A stretch of 51,137 bases of DNA from contig NZ_FOUU01000013.1 in the NCBI RefSeq assembly GCF_900114975.1, positions 1 to 51,137 on the forward strand. Reading direction: 5' to 3'. Positions 8,545 to 16,582 of this stretch are shown piece after piece. The translations under genes were made by a program, and so were the position numbers. The notes under the pieces were generated by a model. It was not told the DNA's origin, did no database searches, and worked only from the letters and a program-made list of their open reading frames with translations. Each line of letters begins with the position of its first letter. Position 1 is the first letter of the stretch. The DNA is from Thermodesulforhabdus norvegica. GTDB taxonomy: Bacteria > Desulfobacterota > Syntrophobacteria > Syntrophobacterales > Thermodesulforhabdaceae.

Positions 8545-8569
8545 GGGGGTGAGATTTACTCTCACCCCC
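8545..8569 (+). terminator. Hairpin after the ACR3 gene
   Basis: A 10-base-pair GC-rich stem (8545-8554 with 8560-8569) with a 5-base loop begins 13 bases after the ACR3 stop codon. The T-tract behind it is weak. Confidence 0.6.
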
Positions 8570-8745
8570 GTGGTTGCTCCTTCTTTACCGGCCAAAGTTT
8601 CCGCAAACCGCCATCTCATTCCATTCAGATTGGCGGCGGGATTTCTGTGTTCGCCATGGGATGACCGTTTACACCCCAATCTGACCTGTCAGTTGCACCT
8701 TCCACTGTAAGGGGACAAATCTTTTACTTGACCCGTTTCTTCAGT

Positions 8746-8773
8746 TTGCCATATTTCAATATAGGTATATACT
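8746..8773 (+). promoter_or_regulatory. Sigma-70-like promoter for the DGC-protein gene
   Basis: TTGCCA (8746-8751, 5/6), a 16-base spacer and TATACT (8768-8773, 5/6) lie about 40 bases before the start codon at 8812. The -10 is within a short palindrome GTATATAC (8765-8772). Confidence 0.55.
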
Positions 8774-8811
8774 GAGTAGAAGAGGAACCTGTAAAGTAGG
8801 AGGGTAAACCA

Positions 8812-9243
8812 ATGGCAGAAACCTGCTGTGTTTCGGGAAATGAGGTTATGATACTGGCCTGTTCGGGAGGATCCAACGTAGGGCAGTTAACCAACCAGGT
8901 TGCCATCGAACTTACACAGGAAGGCTTCGGGAAAATGTTTTGTCTGGCCGGAATCGGCGGGGAAATCTCGGGTTTTGTGCAATCGGCCCGGGATGTACCG
9001 GTTTTAGTGGTGCTTGACGGCTGTCAGATAGGTTGTGCAAAAGCCGTACTCGAAAAGGTGGGCATCCCACTAAAACACTATTTGATAGTAACCGATGAAG
9101 GCATCGAGAAGAACAAGAATTTTAATCTGGAAAGAGCCGACATCGACCGCATAAAGTCTGCCGTAAAGAGGATGGTAAAGGAAGCAGGGATTACGGTGAA
9201 TGAGGTAATCCCCGGAACGTCAGCGGCCTGTTGCCAGCCCTAA
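8812..9243 (+). CDS. DGC-domain putative metal-binding protein
   Basis: This 143-residue soluble protein resembles the DGC-domain family (Pfam DGC), small proteins annotated as putative zinc-binding. The hallmark DGCQIGCAK lies near residue 69, and there are further cysteines at the N-terminus (ETCCVSG, ILACSGG), in FCLAGIGG, and in a C-terminal CC pair. Such genes often sit beside arsenic or redox genes in anaerobes, and here the ACR3 exporter is directly upstream. The start at 8812 follows AGGAGGG. The cysteine content fits metal or persulfide binding, but no reaction is established for the family. Confidence 0.8.
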   Translation: MAETCCVSGNEVMILACSGGSNVGQLTNQVAIELTQEGFGKMFCLAGIGGEISGFVQSARDVPVLVVLDGCQIGCAKAVLEKVGIPLKHYLIVTDEGIEKNKNFNLERADIDRIKSAVKRMVKEAGITVNEVIPGTSAACCQP

Positions 9244-9333
9244 AGACAGGAGTAGAAGGAAGGGGAATTCTCCGTAAAAAGGTGGCTCAGGAGATCCCCT
9301 TTCCCGAAAAACTCCCACTTGAGGAGGTGGGCC

Positions 9334-9855
9334 ATGAAATTAACGGGTTACAAAAAAACAATCTTCCGGCCCAAGTGTAATCCCAAGTTCACATCCGTCC
9401 ACTGCATAGCCCATCTTAACGAGGATGTCAGCGATGTACTGCCCTATTTAAACGCCCTTTTCGGTGGAGCTCAATATTTTAACAATCCTCCTGAGCTTCT
9501 ATTTCTCCATCACGGCAAGCTGATCAAGATAGGAGCGCGAGAGATAGCAATAAATGCTCTGCGGGATGAAGAGGAAGCAGACCGTATTCTGGAATGGTTG
9601 AAAGGTGAAATCAACAAAGCCTGGGAAAATCGTGCATCCATTACCCCCTGTTATACCGGCAAAGAGAAACCCAGGGTCATTGAAATTCTCAAGCTACTTC
9701 CAAAAACGAACTGCAAAAAATGCGGTCAACCAACCTGTATGGTTTTTGCGGTTCAGATGGCAGAAGGCGGGCGAACTCCCGACCAGTGTCCGGAGCTGAC
9801 CGAGGAGGCCAGGGCCAAACTCAATGCTTATCTGTCACGCTTTAATTTCGACTAG
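9334..9855 (+). CDS. Fe-S domain protein (PF04060-type C-terminus)
   Basis: The 173-residue protein has an N-terminal domain I do not recognise (residues 1-115) and a C-terminal four-cysteine 4Fe-4S motif, CKKCGQPTCMVFA followed by DQCPEL. That motif is the one seen in the corrinoid Fe-S protein gamma subunit and in electron-transport subunits such as RnfB. The ATG at 9334 is placed by GAGGAGG at 9321-9327; the in-frame TTG at 9319 lies before that site. It runs with the DGC gene, 90 bases downstream, and may be its electron-transfer partner. No methyltransferase or CO dehydrogenase genes are near, so a corrinoid role is not supported. Confidence 0.7.
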   Translation: MKLTGYKKTIFRPKCNPKFTSVHCIAHLNEDVSDVLPYLNALFGGAQYFNNPPELLFLHHGKLIKIGAREIAINALRDEEEADRILEWLKGEINKAWENRASITPCYTGKEKPRVIEILKLLPKTNCKKCGQPTCMVFAVQMAEGGRTPDQCPELTEEARAKLNAYLSRFNFD

Positions 9856-9914
9856 GTACAGAAATCATCTCACAGGAAAGCAACAGAGCTCCGACGTGTA
9901 AAGCCATACCAGGG

Positions 9915-9949
9915 AAATAAAAAACCGCCCCTTCTTTATAAGAGGGCGG
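9915..9949 (-). terminator. Rho-independent terminator of tig-clpP
   Basis: Read on the minus strand, a GC-rich stem (9944-9949 with 9925-9930, extended inward) is followed by a run of six T residues and then ATTT. It sits about 25 bases after the clpP stop and faces the convergent Fe-S gene. Confidence 0.75.
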
Positions 9950-9975
9950 CAGAAATACGAGCTAGTGCCTCAGGA

Positions 9976-10590
9976 TCAGGCAGCCGATTCCGTCGGCTGA
10001 TTTGCCTTACGGCTCACTATAACATGATCCACAATTCCGTACTCTTTCGCCTGTTCACCGGTCATATAAAAATCCCTCTCCGTGTCCTTGGCTATCTGTT
10101 CAAGAGGCTTACCTGTGTGCAGGGTCAAAATACGATTAAGCTCTTCCCTTAGCCTCAGGATTTCCTTGGCCTGGATTTCGACATCCGTTGCCTGGCCCTG
10201 AAACCCTCCCATGGGCTGATGCAAAAGTATCCTCGAGTGCGGTAACGCGTATCGCTTTCCCTTGACACCTGCGGCGAGCAGAACGGCAGCCATGCTGGCG
10301 GCCTGACCCATGCAGAGAGTAGAAACGTCCGGTTTAATATATTGCATGGTATCGTATATGGCCAACCCTGCCGTAACCAGCCCACCCGGTGAATTTATGT
10401 AAAAATGAATGTCCTTGTCAGGGTCTTCGGATTCAAGAAACAGCATCTGAGCAATGATCAAGTTAGCAACTTCATCGGTAATGGGCGTTCCCAGAAAAAT
10501 AATTCGATCCCTCAAAAGGCGCGAATAGATGTCGAAAGCTCGCTCACCCCGGCTACTCTGCTCAATTACAATAGGTATTAAACCCGCCAT
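9976..10590 (-). CDS. clpP: ATP-dependent Clp protease proteolytic subunit
   Basis: The 204-residue protein matches ClpP along its whole length. The catalytic triad is visible as Ser99 (GQAASM), His124 (LLHQPMGG) and Asp173 (TERDFYM). ClpP forms a cytoplasmic 14-subunit barrel that degrades proteins fed by ClpX or ClpA. The gene lies three bases downstream of tig, the common tig-clpP order, but clpX, the usual third gene, is missing: a terminator and a convergent gene follow. Confidence 0.97.
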   Translation of the reverse strand: MAGLIPIVIEQSSRGERAFDIYSRLLRDRIIFLGTPITDEVANLIIAQMLFLESEDPDKDIHFYINSPGGLVTAGLAIYDTMQYIKPDVSTLCMGQAASMAAVLLAAGVKGKRYALPHSRILLHQPMGGFQGQATDVEIQAKEILRLREELNRILTLHTGKPLEQIAKDTERDFYMTGEQAKEYGIVDHVIVSRKANQPTESAA

Positions 10591-10593
10591 AGC

Positions 10594-11961
10594 CTATTCC
10601 TTTCCCTCGCTTTCTCCTTCTTCCTGATTACCCTTGTCTTCCTCATCCTGCCCGAAAAACTCTTCCGGATCTACCTCGTTTATTACCGCATTCTCCTCTA
10701 TAAACCTGTAAACCTTTTCCCGGATTTTATTGGTTTTCATTCTTTCAACAAGGCTGGTTCCAGCCATCTGTTCCCGCACTTCATTAACATCCTTTTTCAG
10801 TACCTGAGCGATGCCGTTGTAGATCTCTTCCTCTTCTTCCGGAGATAGTTCAATCCCTTCCTGTTCAGCTATCCTGTCTAATATTATGCCCAATTTGACG
10901 GATGTTTCGGCGCTCGGTTGAAGCATGCGTCTGATTTCAGGAGTTCGAAAGGCATCTTCATCCAGCTGTATTCCCTGCCTCAAATACTGAACTTCGAGGT
11001 CCCTGATCTTCGATTCCGTCTGATTCTGAACAACCTTCTCAGGAACGGGTATGTCGTGCATTTCAAGGAGTTTTTTATCGATCTGTTCGCGAATTAACCG
11101 GGTCATCTCCTCCCGCTGACTCTGTTCAAGCCTTTCTTTAACTTTTGTCCTCAGTTCTTCCAGGTTTTCACAGCCGAACTCTTTTGCAAAGTCGTCGTTA
11201 ACCTCCGGTACAATCTTCCGTGAAACCCGCTTTATATCCACGTAAAATTTGACCTTTTTACCCACCCACGATTCGGTCGGCGCCTGATCCGAATGGGCAT
11301 ACTCCAGTTCAAACTCCACGGTTTCACCAACTCGTGATCCCAGCAGGTTTTTCGCAAAATCAGGATGATAAAGACCAGGGTCCTCCTCAGTATCGATGAG
11401 CAGATCTTCGCCTACCCACTGGGACTGCACATTTCCGTCAACGTAGGGTGTCACATCGCAGGTGACAACCAGCCCTTTTTCAACAACATCCTGCTCCACC
11501 GGTTCCAGGCTTATTTTCTGCTCCTGTAACTCTGCTATAGCCTTTTCGACATCATCATCGGTAACAGGCCCGTAAGCCGGTTTTTTCAACTCCATTCCCC
11601 TGTAGCCTGAGGCTTCAAAAACAGGAGCAACTTCAACGATGGCCGCATACCTGAAACCGCCATCTTCGAGAAAGGCAAAATCCTCCAGGTCTGCTTCGGC
11701 CAGAGGCTTAATGTCTTCCTGTTTTAGAGCGTCGGGAAAAGTCCTGTCGATGAACTTCTTTGCAACTTCTTCTTCAATAAACTTACCGTAAAAAGCCTTC
11801 AGCACGTTCCGTGGAACTCTGCCCGGGCGAAATCCCCTGATGCGTACCTTACCGGCGTAAAGCCTGTATTGAGCGTCAAGTTCGGGCTGAACTTCTTCCG
11901 CCGGAAGTTCTACCGTGATTCTTTTCTGAGTCGGATTTACATCGCTTACGGATACCTTCAT
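10594..11961 (-). CDS. tig: Trigger factor, ribosome-associated chaperone and prolyl isomerase
   Basis: The 455-residue protein has the trigger factor layout. The N-terminal ribosome-binding domain carries the signature FRPGRVPRN near residue 47. A central FKBP-type domain and a long helical C-terminal domain follow, ending in an acidic tail rich in Glu and Asp. It binds nascent chains at the ribosome exit tunnel. I start at the ATG at 11961 (MKVSVSDVNP), which matches the usual beginning of the family. An in-frame GTG at 11985 would add eight residues. It is upstream of clpP on the same transcript and just downstream of a tRNA-Leu gene on the same strand. Confidence 0.96.
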   Translation of the reverse strand: MKVSVSDVNPTQKRITVELPAEEVQPELDAQYRLYAGKVRIRGFRPGRVPRNVLKAFYGKFIEEEVAKKFIDRTFPDALKQEDIKPLAEADLEDFAFLEDGGFRYAAIVEVAPVFEASGYRGMELKKPAYGPVTDDDVEKAIAELQEQKISLEPVEQDVVEKGLVVTCDVTPYVDGNVQSQWVGEDLLIDTEEDPGLYHPDFAKNLLGSRVGETVEFELEYAHSDQAPTESWVGKKVKFYVDIKRVSRKIVPEVNDDFAKEFGCENLEELRTKVKERLEQSQREEMTRLIREQIDKKLLEMHDIPVPEKVVQNQTESKIRDLEVQYLRQGIQLDEDAFRTPEIRRMLQPSAETSVKLGIILDRIAEQEGIELSPEEEEEIYNGIAQVLKKDVNEVREQMAGTSLVERMKTNKIREKVYRFIEENAVINEVDPEEFFGQDEEDKGNQEEGESEGKE

Positions 11962-12029
11962 CGCCACGCCGAATCCTTCCCTCACTGAATTTTTGCCATT
12001 TCGTAAGTCAGAATACGGCCAAACAACTA

Positions 12030-12118
12030 TGGTGCGAGAGGGGGGACTCGAACCCCCACCCCGCTTTAGCGGGACTGGATCCTAAGTCCAGGGCGTCTAC
12101 CTGTTCCGCCACTCTCGC
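12030..12118 (-). tRNA. tRNA-Leu (anticodon TAG)
   Basis: On the minus strand the gene starts GCGAGAG and ends CTCTCGC-A-CCA, a perfect 7-base-pair acceptor stem with CCA encoded. The anticodon arm is CTGGA-CTTAGGA-TCCAG, giving anticodon TAG for CUA codons. A long variable arm (TCCCGCTAAAGCGGGG) and a T arm with GGTTCGAGTCC mark it as a type II leucine tRNA. It lies 68 bases upstream of tig in the same direction. Confidence 0.95.
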
Positions 12119-12142
12119 ACCACAATATAGCCGAAAAAACCG

Positions 12143-12171
12143 TTGAAACCTTATTCTTTTACACCTAAAGT
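12143..12171 (+). promoter_or_regulatory. Sigma-70-like promoter for shikimate kinase
   Basis: TTGAAA (12143-12148, 5/6), a 17-base spacer and TAAAGT (12166-12171, 4/6) give a start near 12178, which suits a GTG start codon at 12222. It lies back to back with the tRNA-Leu gene. Confidence 0.4.
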
Positions 12172-12221
12172 TGTCAAGAGCCAAGGAGGTACACGGAAAA
12201 ACGGGCCCGGAGGTCTTTGAA

Positions 12222-12770
12222 GTGCGCGAAGTTGTGAGAATAGCTCTCGTCGGTTACAGGGCCACGGGAAAAACGACTCTGGGGGCTTTAGTCGCCCGGC
12301 GTATAAACTGGTCATTCGTGGACATGGATGAGATGCTTACCGGACGATTCGGTATGTCCATCTCATCCTGGGTTTCAAAACACGGCTGGGATTCCTTTAG
12401 AAAACAGGAATCGGCATTACTGCAGGAGCTTTCTCAAAAAAGAAACCTGGTTGTGGCCACCGGCGGGGGCATTGTTGAAGATCCGAAAAACAGAACACTC
12501 CTCCGCAACGCCTTTTTCGTTTTCTGGCTCAGGGCACAGCCCCGGGAGATCTCCCGCAGGCTTGTTAACGATTCTTCGTCCACAAACAATCGGCCGTCGC
12601 TCACCGGTATGGGCATCACCGAGGAGGTTGAAACGGTTTTAAAACGCCGGGAGCCCTTTTATCGCTCCGTTGCCCATGCAGTAATTGACACAGATGATAG
12701 TGATCCTACCGGGCTTGCAGATCGCGTTATTGAACTGATAAATCATTTTTCCACGCAGTTCAGGCGATAG
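12222..12770 (+). CDS. aroK: Shikimate kinase
   Basis: The protein has 182 residues when started at the GTG at 12222, which has CGGAGGT seven bases upstream; this length fits the family. A TTG at 12171 would add 17 residues and falls on the promoter -10. Motifs: Walker A GYRATGKT (11-18), the acidic pair VDMDE (34-36), Arg60 in SFRKQE, and the glycine triplet ATGGG (81-83), all shikimate-binding features. It phosphorylates shikimate at O3 in chorismate synthesis. No other aro gene is adjacent. Its last 28 bases overlap the convergent HMG-CoA lyase gene. Confidence 0.88.
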   Translation: MREVVRIALVGYRATGKTTLGALVARRINWSFVDMDEMLTGRFGMSISSWVSKHGWDSFRKQESALLQELSQKRNLVVATGGGIVEDPKNRTLLRNAFFVFWLRAQPREISRRLVNDSSSTNNRPSLTGMGITEEVETVLKRREPFYRSVAHAVIDTDDSDPTGLADRVIELINHFSTQFRR

Positions 12771-13657
12771 AGCCTTGAACTCAGTTCTTTGCCAAGAAGT
12801 GAAGATAGGTAACGCCCGAGATCCATCACTTTTCCAAGGTCCACTCCGGTTTCGATCCTCATCTGATTGAGCATCAGGATGAGTTCCTCCATGGGAATGT
12901 TTCCCGCTGCACCCGGAACAAATGGGCAGCCTCCAAGCCCCCCAACGGTAGCATCGAATCCGGTTACTCCGGCCTGCAGGGCGGCCAGCACATTGGCGAG
13001 CCCTTTGCCTTCCGTATCGTGGAGGTGAAGAAAGATCGGAGGACTCCCGGAGTTTCCCGCAAGCTCGATAACAGAGCGGCTTATTTCGAAGATCGCAAGG
13101 GGATCAGCCATCCCGGTAGTATCGGCAAGGGCAATCTCGTCCGCTCCGAGGTCCAGTTCCCGGGACACTATTTCCATGACCCGTGACGGTGGCACCATAC
13201 CTTCCATCCTGCAGCCGAAGGCACACTGAACCCCGGCCCTTACGGCAAGCCCTTCTCTTTTAGCCTCCCTGATCATATCTTCAAGTTCTTTCAGGGCTTC
13301 CCCGAGCCTCATGCCCGTGTTTCTAACGCTATGAGTTTCGCTTGCGGAAACAGATATCTCGACTTTTCTACACCCCGCCCTGAGCGCCCGTTCAAGGCCT
13401 TTTTTATTAAGGACCAGCGCAGAAATCTCCGCACAGGAGCTGAAAGGCTCAAGGCGGGCACATAATTCTTCGGCGTCGGCCATCTGAGGAACTTTCGCGG
13501 GATTTACAAAAGCGGTAACCTGTATACGCCTGATTCCTGCTTGGAGCAATCTGCGAACCATTTCAACCTTTTCCTCAACAGACAGAATGCGTTGCTCCCG
13601 CTGCAAGCCGTCTCTAAGAGACTGGTCCTCCAGGACAACCCTTTCTGGCAAAATCAT
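12743..13657 (-). CDS. mvaB: Hydroxymethylglutaryl-CoA lyase
   Basis: The 304-residue TIM-barrel protein begins with the catalytic metal motif [11 protein letters not shown] and carries the family signature [15 protein letters not shown], including the active-site cysteine, near residue 246. The metal-binding HLHD motif is also present. It cleaves HMG-CoA to acetoacetate and acetyl-CoA in leucine degradation. No methylcrotonyl-CoA carboxylase or other leucine gene lies beside it, so related lyases acting on similar CoA esters remain possible. The start codon overlaps the stop of the upstream J-domain gene by four bases (ATGA), implying translational coupling; the 3' end overlaps aroK. Confidence 0.88.
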   Translation of the reverse strand: MILPERVVLEDQSLRDGLQREQRILSVEEKVEMVRRLLQAGIRRIQVTAFVNPAKVPQMADAEELCARLEPFSSCAEISALVLNKKGLERALRAGCRKVEISVSASETHSVRNTGMRLGEALKELEDMIREAKREGLAVRAGVQCAFGCRMEGMVPPSRVMEIVSRELDLGADEIALADTTGMADPLAIFEISRSVIELAGNSGSPPIFLHLHDTEGKGLANVLAALQAGVTGFDATVGGLGGCPFVPGAAGNIPMEELILMLNQMRIETGVDLGKVMDLGRYLSSLLGKELSSRLYRLNCVEK

Positions 13658-14781
13658 GGACCCTGCCCCCGGTTTTTTTTCAGGGCAACGAATTTGAGAT
13701 TATTCGAGACATTGTTTGCCCATGCTACCTTTCCATCGCGAAAAACGACCTCAGACAGCCCATAATACCACCTGTTGCCCTCCACCCTTGTAGGCGTACC
13801 CTGAACGGCAAGAACATGATCGGCAGAGGAGCCGATGGAAAAGTATTTTTTAGGCGCCCTTATAATATTTCTAGGAAAGAGTTCCACTTTAAGGCGTCCT
13901 GTCATGTTATCGTACCCTACTACACGGCCGTCACGGAATATTACCCGATCCAGGCCATAGTACCAGACGTTTCCGGCCACTCTCGTGGGGGTTCCCTGCA
14001 CCATGAGAACATCGGAAGCGGTTGAGCCCAGGGTAAACCGGGTCGGAACCTCCTGAGGTAACGCCGAAGGCAAAAGCCTCACCTTAAGGGTTCCGTCGAA
14101 GTTATCGTAACCCACTACCCGCCCGTTGCGAAATGTAACCGTTGATAAGCCATAAAACCATGTGTTTCCGGATATTCTCTGAGGAACCCCCTGGATCCTG
14201 AGAACATCTTCCTCTGTGGAAAACAAAGAGAAATAATCACCAACCGGTAAAGAAAGCCTCCCGGGGTGATCGGGAATGTATTTTTCCCGATCTTCCGCGT
14301 CAGCCGGTTTCGGCTGTTTTTGCATTAGCGTCTTAACCGGTGCATTTTTCTCGAATATCACCACCTGGTCTTTTTCCAGAAGAAGCATCATCATGAGAAG
14401 GCCCAGAACCGCCGTCACGGCGAGTGCTGCGGCCAGGAAGCGATACTTCGAAACCGGAATTTTCCTTTGACCGGTGTATGAACTTGTCGTATGTATTTTC
14501 TGACCGGCTTCTGCCTCTTCGGTCGCCTGTGCAGCGTTTGCGTTGTGATATTTGATACGTTCGCGTATTCGCAAATGTTCGCAAAGTATCGAGTAGGCTT
14601 CTGCAACGGAGTAAAAGCGTTCTTGGGCTTTTTTTACTTCACTTTCCTCAGCGTTCGGGCCAAGCCTATCGGGATGATACTTCACGGCAAGCTTGCGATA
14701 GGCTTTTTTAACCTGATCCAGGGAGGCGTTTGCAGGTAAACCCAAGACTCGAAAGTACTTTTCCAGGTTGTCGTTATCCAT
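13654..14781 (-). CDS. Membrane-anchored J-domain protein with three BamE-like repeats
   Basis: The 375-residue protein starts at 14781 ([10 protein letters not shown]); the frame stays open further upstream, but this Met begins the J domain. Residues 6-75 form a J domain with the HPD motif at 36-38, so it should stimulate a DnaK-type ATPase. A single membrane helix spans about 114-135. After it come three repeats of about 56 residues spaced 65 apart (183-238, 248-303, 313-368), each with the pattern VL-x2-QG-x-P-x-R, then GN-x-W-[FY]-YGL and FR-[ND]-G-[RK]-V. They resemble BamE/SmpA-like small beta domains. With positive residues before the helix, the J domain is probably cytoplasmic and the repeats periplasmic. 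It is coupled by ATGA overlap to HMG-CoA lyase. Confidence 0.75.
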   Translation of the reverse strand: MDNDNLEKYFRVLGLPANASLDQVKKAYRKLAVKYHPDRLGPNAEESEVKKAQERFYSVAEAYSILCEHLRIRERIKYHNANAAQATEEAEAGQKIHTTSSYTGQRKIPVSKYRFLAAALAVTAVLGLLMMMLLLEKDQVVIFEKNAPVKTLMQKQPKPADAEDREKYIPDHPGRLSLPVGDYFSLFSTEEDVLRIQGVPQRISGNTWFYGLSTVTFRNGRVVGYDNFDGTLKVRLLPSALPQEVPTRFTLGSTASDVLMVQGTPTRVAGNVWYYGLDRVIFRDGRVVGYDNMTGRLKVELFPRNIIRAPKKYFSIGSSADHVLAVQGTPTRVEGNRWYYGLSEVVFRDGKVAWANNVSNNLKFVALKKNRGQGP

Positions 14782-14986
14782 TTTTCTTTCTCGACGAAGC
14801 GTATGGTGATACGCGTATAGCATTTTAATACGGAATCTGAGAAAAACAACCATTGCCGTTATAAAGCCGTGGGTAACGGTTGCATATTTTGGGGAAAACA
14901 GTTTCATTTCAGAGAGGTAAATTGTTGTCCCGAATCGGTTACTCTGATAAGAATTTATGTCGGAACAACGAATGCGAGGAAGAAAA

Positions 14987-15835
14987 ATGAGCGATCTGGT
15001 AAAGCAGATAATAGCACATGCCGACCAACTCCCTCCTTTTCCGGACATAGTTCAGAAGGTTATGCCTCTTTTGCAGCGCATGGCCCCGGTAAGACAAATA
15101 GAGGAAGTCATTCAATACGATCCCGCCATAGCGGCCAGGGTTATTGCCATAAGCCGTTCACCCTATTATGCTCGACGTCATTCCGTGGGTTCATTGCGCG
15201 ATGCCATTGTCGCTCTGGGACAGAAGCAACTCATACAGGTCGTTATGGCTGCCTGTGCGGCTCGATATTACCAGGGACGAATGGAGGGCTACGACCTCAG
15301 AGAGGGAGAGTTGTGGGAGCATGCCGTCGGTGTTGCCATAATGACCACAATAGTTTCAGAGCGTCTAAACCGCAAGAATATCCTCACACTTTATACCGCA
15401 GGCCTGCTGCATGACATCGGCAAAACGGTGCTGCACTTTTACGTAAAAGACGACTTTGAGAAGATCATATCTCTGGTAAAGAACAAAAGCTTACATTTTT
15501 TGGATGCCGAAAGGGAGGTTCTCGGAATAGATCACCAGCAACTCGGCGGTATAATAGCCAAAAAGTGGAACTTTCCGGAGCCTGTAGTTGCCGCCATAAG
15601 ATACCATCACGAGCCCCTGAAGGTCGCTCCAAAATATCAGGAAATAACCAAGATAGTCCATGTCGCAAACATTATGGTCGCGGCAATGGGCATCGGTTGC
15701 GGTGTCGACGGCATGATTCAGCCTCATCGCGACCAGGTTTTCCAGGAGCTCAAAATAACAACCCGTATGTCCGAAGAGATGCTTGCGGAGTTCGGAGATC
15801 AGTTCAGAGCGTTGAGAGAGTTTCTTTCAGCCTAG
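14987..15835 (+). CDS. HDOD-domain signalling protein
   Basis: The 282-residue protein is almost entirely an HDOD domain, a catalytically doubtful relative of HD phosphohydrolases found in bacterial signalling. It keeps a LLHDIGKT motif near residue 146, and H-x2-LG and YHHEP segments further on. I use the ATG at 14987, which follows GAGGA; an earlier ATG at 14957 lacks a ribosome site. csrA starts 15 bases downstream and fliW overlaps csrA, so this protein is probably part of a post-transcriptional or motility control unit. HDOD proteins of this kind are often linked to motility or biofilm control; the exact partner is unknown. Confidence 0.85.
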   Translation: MSDLVKQIIAHADQLPPFPDIVQKVMPLLQRMAPVRQIEEVIQYDPAIAARVIAISRSPYYARRHSVGSLRDAIVALGQKQLIQVVMAACAARYYQGRMEGYDLREGELWEHAVGVAIMTTIVSERLNRKNILTLYTAGLLHDIGKTVLHFYVKDDFEKIISLVKNKSLHFLDAEREVLGIDHQQLGGIIAKKWNFPEPVVAAIRYHHEPLKVAPKYQEITKIVHVANIMVAAMGIGCGVDGMIQPHRDQVFQELKITTRMSEEMLAEFGDQFRALREFLSA

Positions 15836-15850
15836 GCAGGGCAGGCATTG

Positions 15851-16132
15851 ATGGGAACCCTGGTGCTCAGCAGAAAAGTCGGGCAATCCATACTTATCGG
15901 TGAAGATATTGAAATAGTCGTCACGGAAATCGGTTCGGGCCGCGTAAAGCTTGCAATTCGTAGCCCCAGGTCGATTCCCATCTACCGGCAGGAGCTTTAC
16001 GAGAAGATAAAGGAAGAAAACAGGAGGGCCGCCCTTGTCGACAATGCGGACCTTTTGCGACTTGCCCCGCTTATCGGGAAAGGAAGTGTAAAAGATCAGG
16101 AACCATCGAACACAACGGAGACGAAAAAATGA
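15851..16132 (+). CDS. csrA: Carbon storage regulator CsrA
   Basis: The 93-residue protein has the CsrA core in residues 1-60: LVLSRKVGQSILIG at the start, then GRVKLAIRSP and the RNA-binding segment IPIYRQELY, whose Arg is the key RNA contact. The C-terminal 30 residues are longer than in E. coli and look disordered. CsrA dimers bind GGA motifs in mRNA leaders and block or enhance translation. The ATG at 15851 gives the canonical N-terminus better than the TTG at 15848. It overlaps fliW by four bases (ATGA), the classic pairing of CsrA with its protein antagonist. Confidence 0.95.
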   Translation: MGTLVLSRKVGQSILIGEDIEIVVTEIGSGRVKLAIRSPRSIPIYRQELYEKIKEENRRAALVDNADLLRLAPLIGKGSVKDQEPSNTTETKK

Positions 16133-16572
16133 AGATCGAAACAACGAGATTCGGAATCATTGAGGTTGCCGATGACAGAGTGATAACTTTTCCATGGGGC
16201 ATCCCGGGTTTCGAAAACGTTAAAAGATACGTTTTAATCGACCACAAGGATACTCCGTTTCGATGGCTTCAGGCAGTAGACGAGCCCTCTCTTGCCTTCG
16301 TGGTCTGCCCGCCGGAAATTATCGGAATTCAATACAACATCCCGGCCGAAAAGCTGGAACCTTTAGAAGCTGAAAATCAGGAAGATGCCGTAGTAATGAC
16401 TCTGATTTCTTTTGACAGAGAAAAAAATATCATCAGATTTCACATAAGAAGCCCGTTGATTTTCTCTTTGAGCAACAGGAAAGCTTACCAGTGGACGATG
16501 GATGCCGGGGAAGTGAAAAAATACGTCAATCTTCCCGAAGGTATGGAATGGCAAGATATTCACGTAGAATGA
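16129..16572 (+). CDS. fliW: Flagellar assembly factor FliW, CsrA antagonist
   Basis: The 147-residue protein matches FliW: an N-terminal TTRFGIIEV strand, then ITFPWGIPGFE, and a C-terminal half with NIPAEKLEPL and RSPLIFSLSNRKA. FliW binds CsrA and is displaced by unexported flagellin, coupling flagellin synthesis to export. Its start overlaps the csrA stop. No flagellin or hook gene is in the window, so the target lies elsewhere. The gene presumably implies a flagellated organism. Confidence 0.95.
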   Translation: MKIETTRFGIIEVADDRVITFPWGIPGFENVKRYVLIDHKDTPFRWLQAVDEPSLAFVVCPPEIIGIQYNIPAEKLEPLEAENQEDAVVMTLISFDREKNIIRFHIRSPLIFSLSNRKAYQWTMDAGEVKKYVNLPEGMEWQDIHVE

Positions 16573-16582
16573 ACCATTTACC

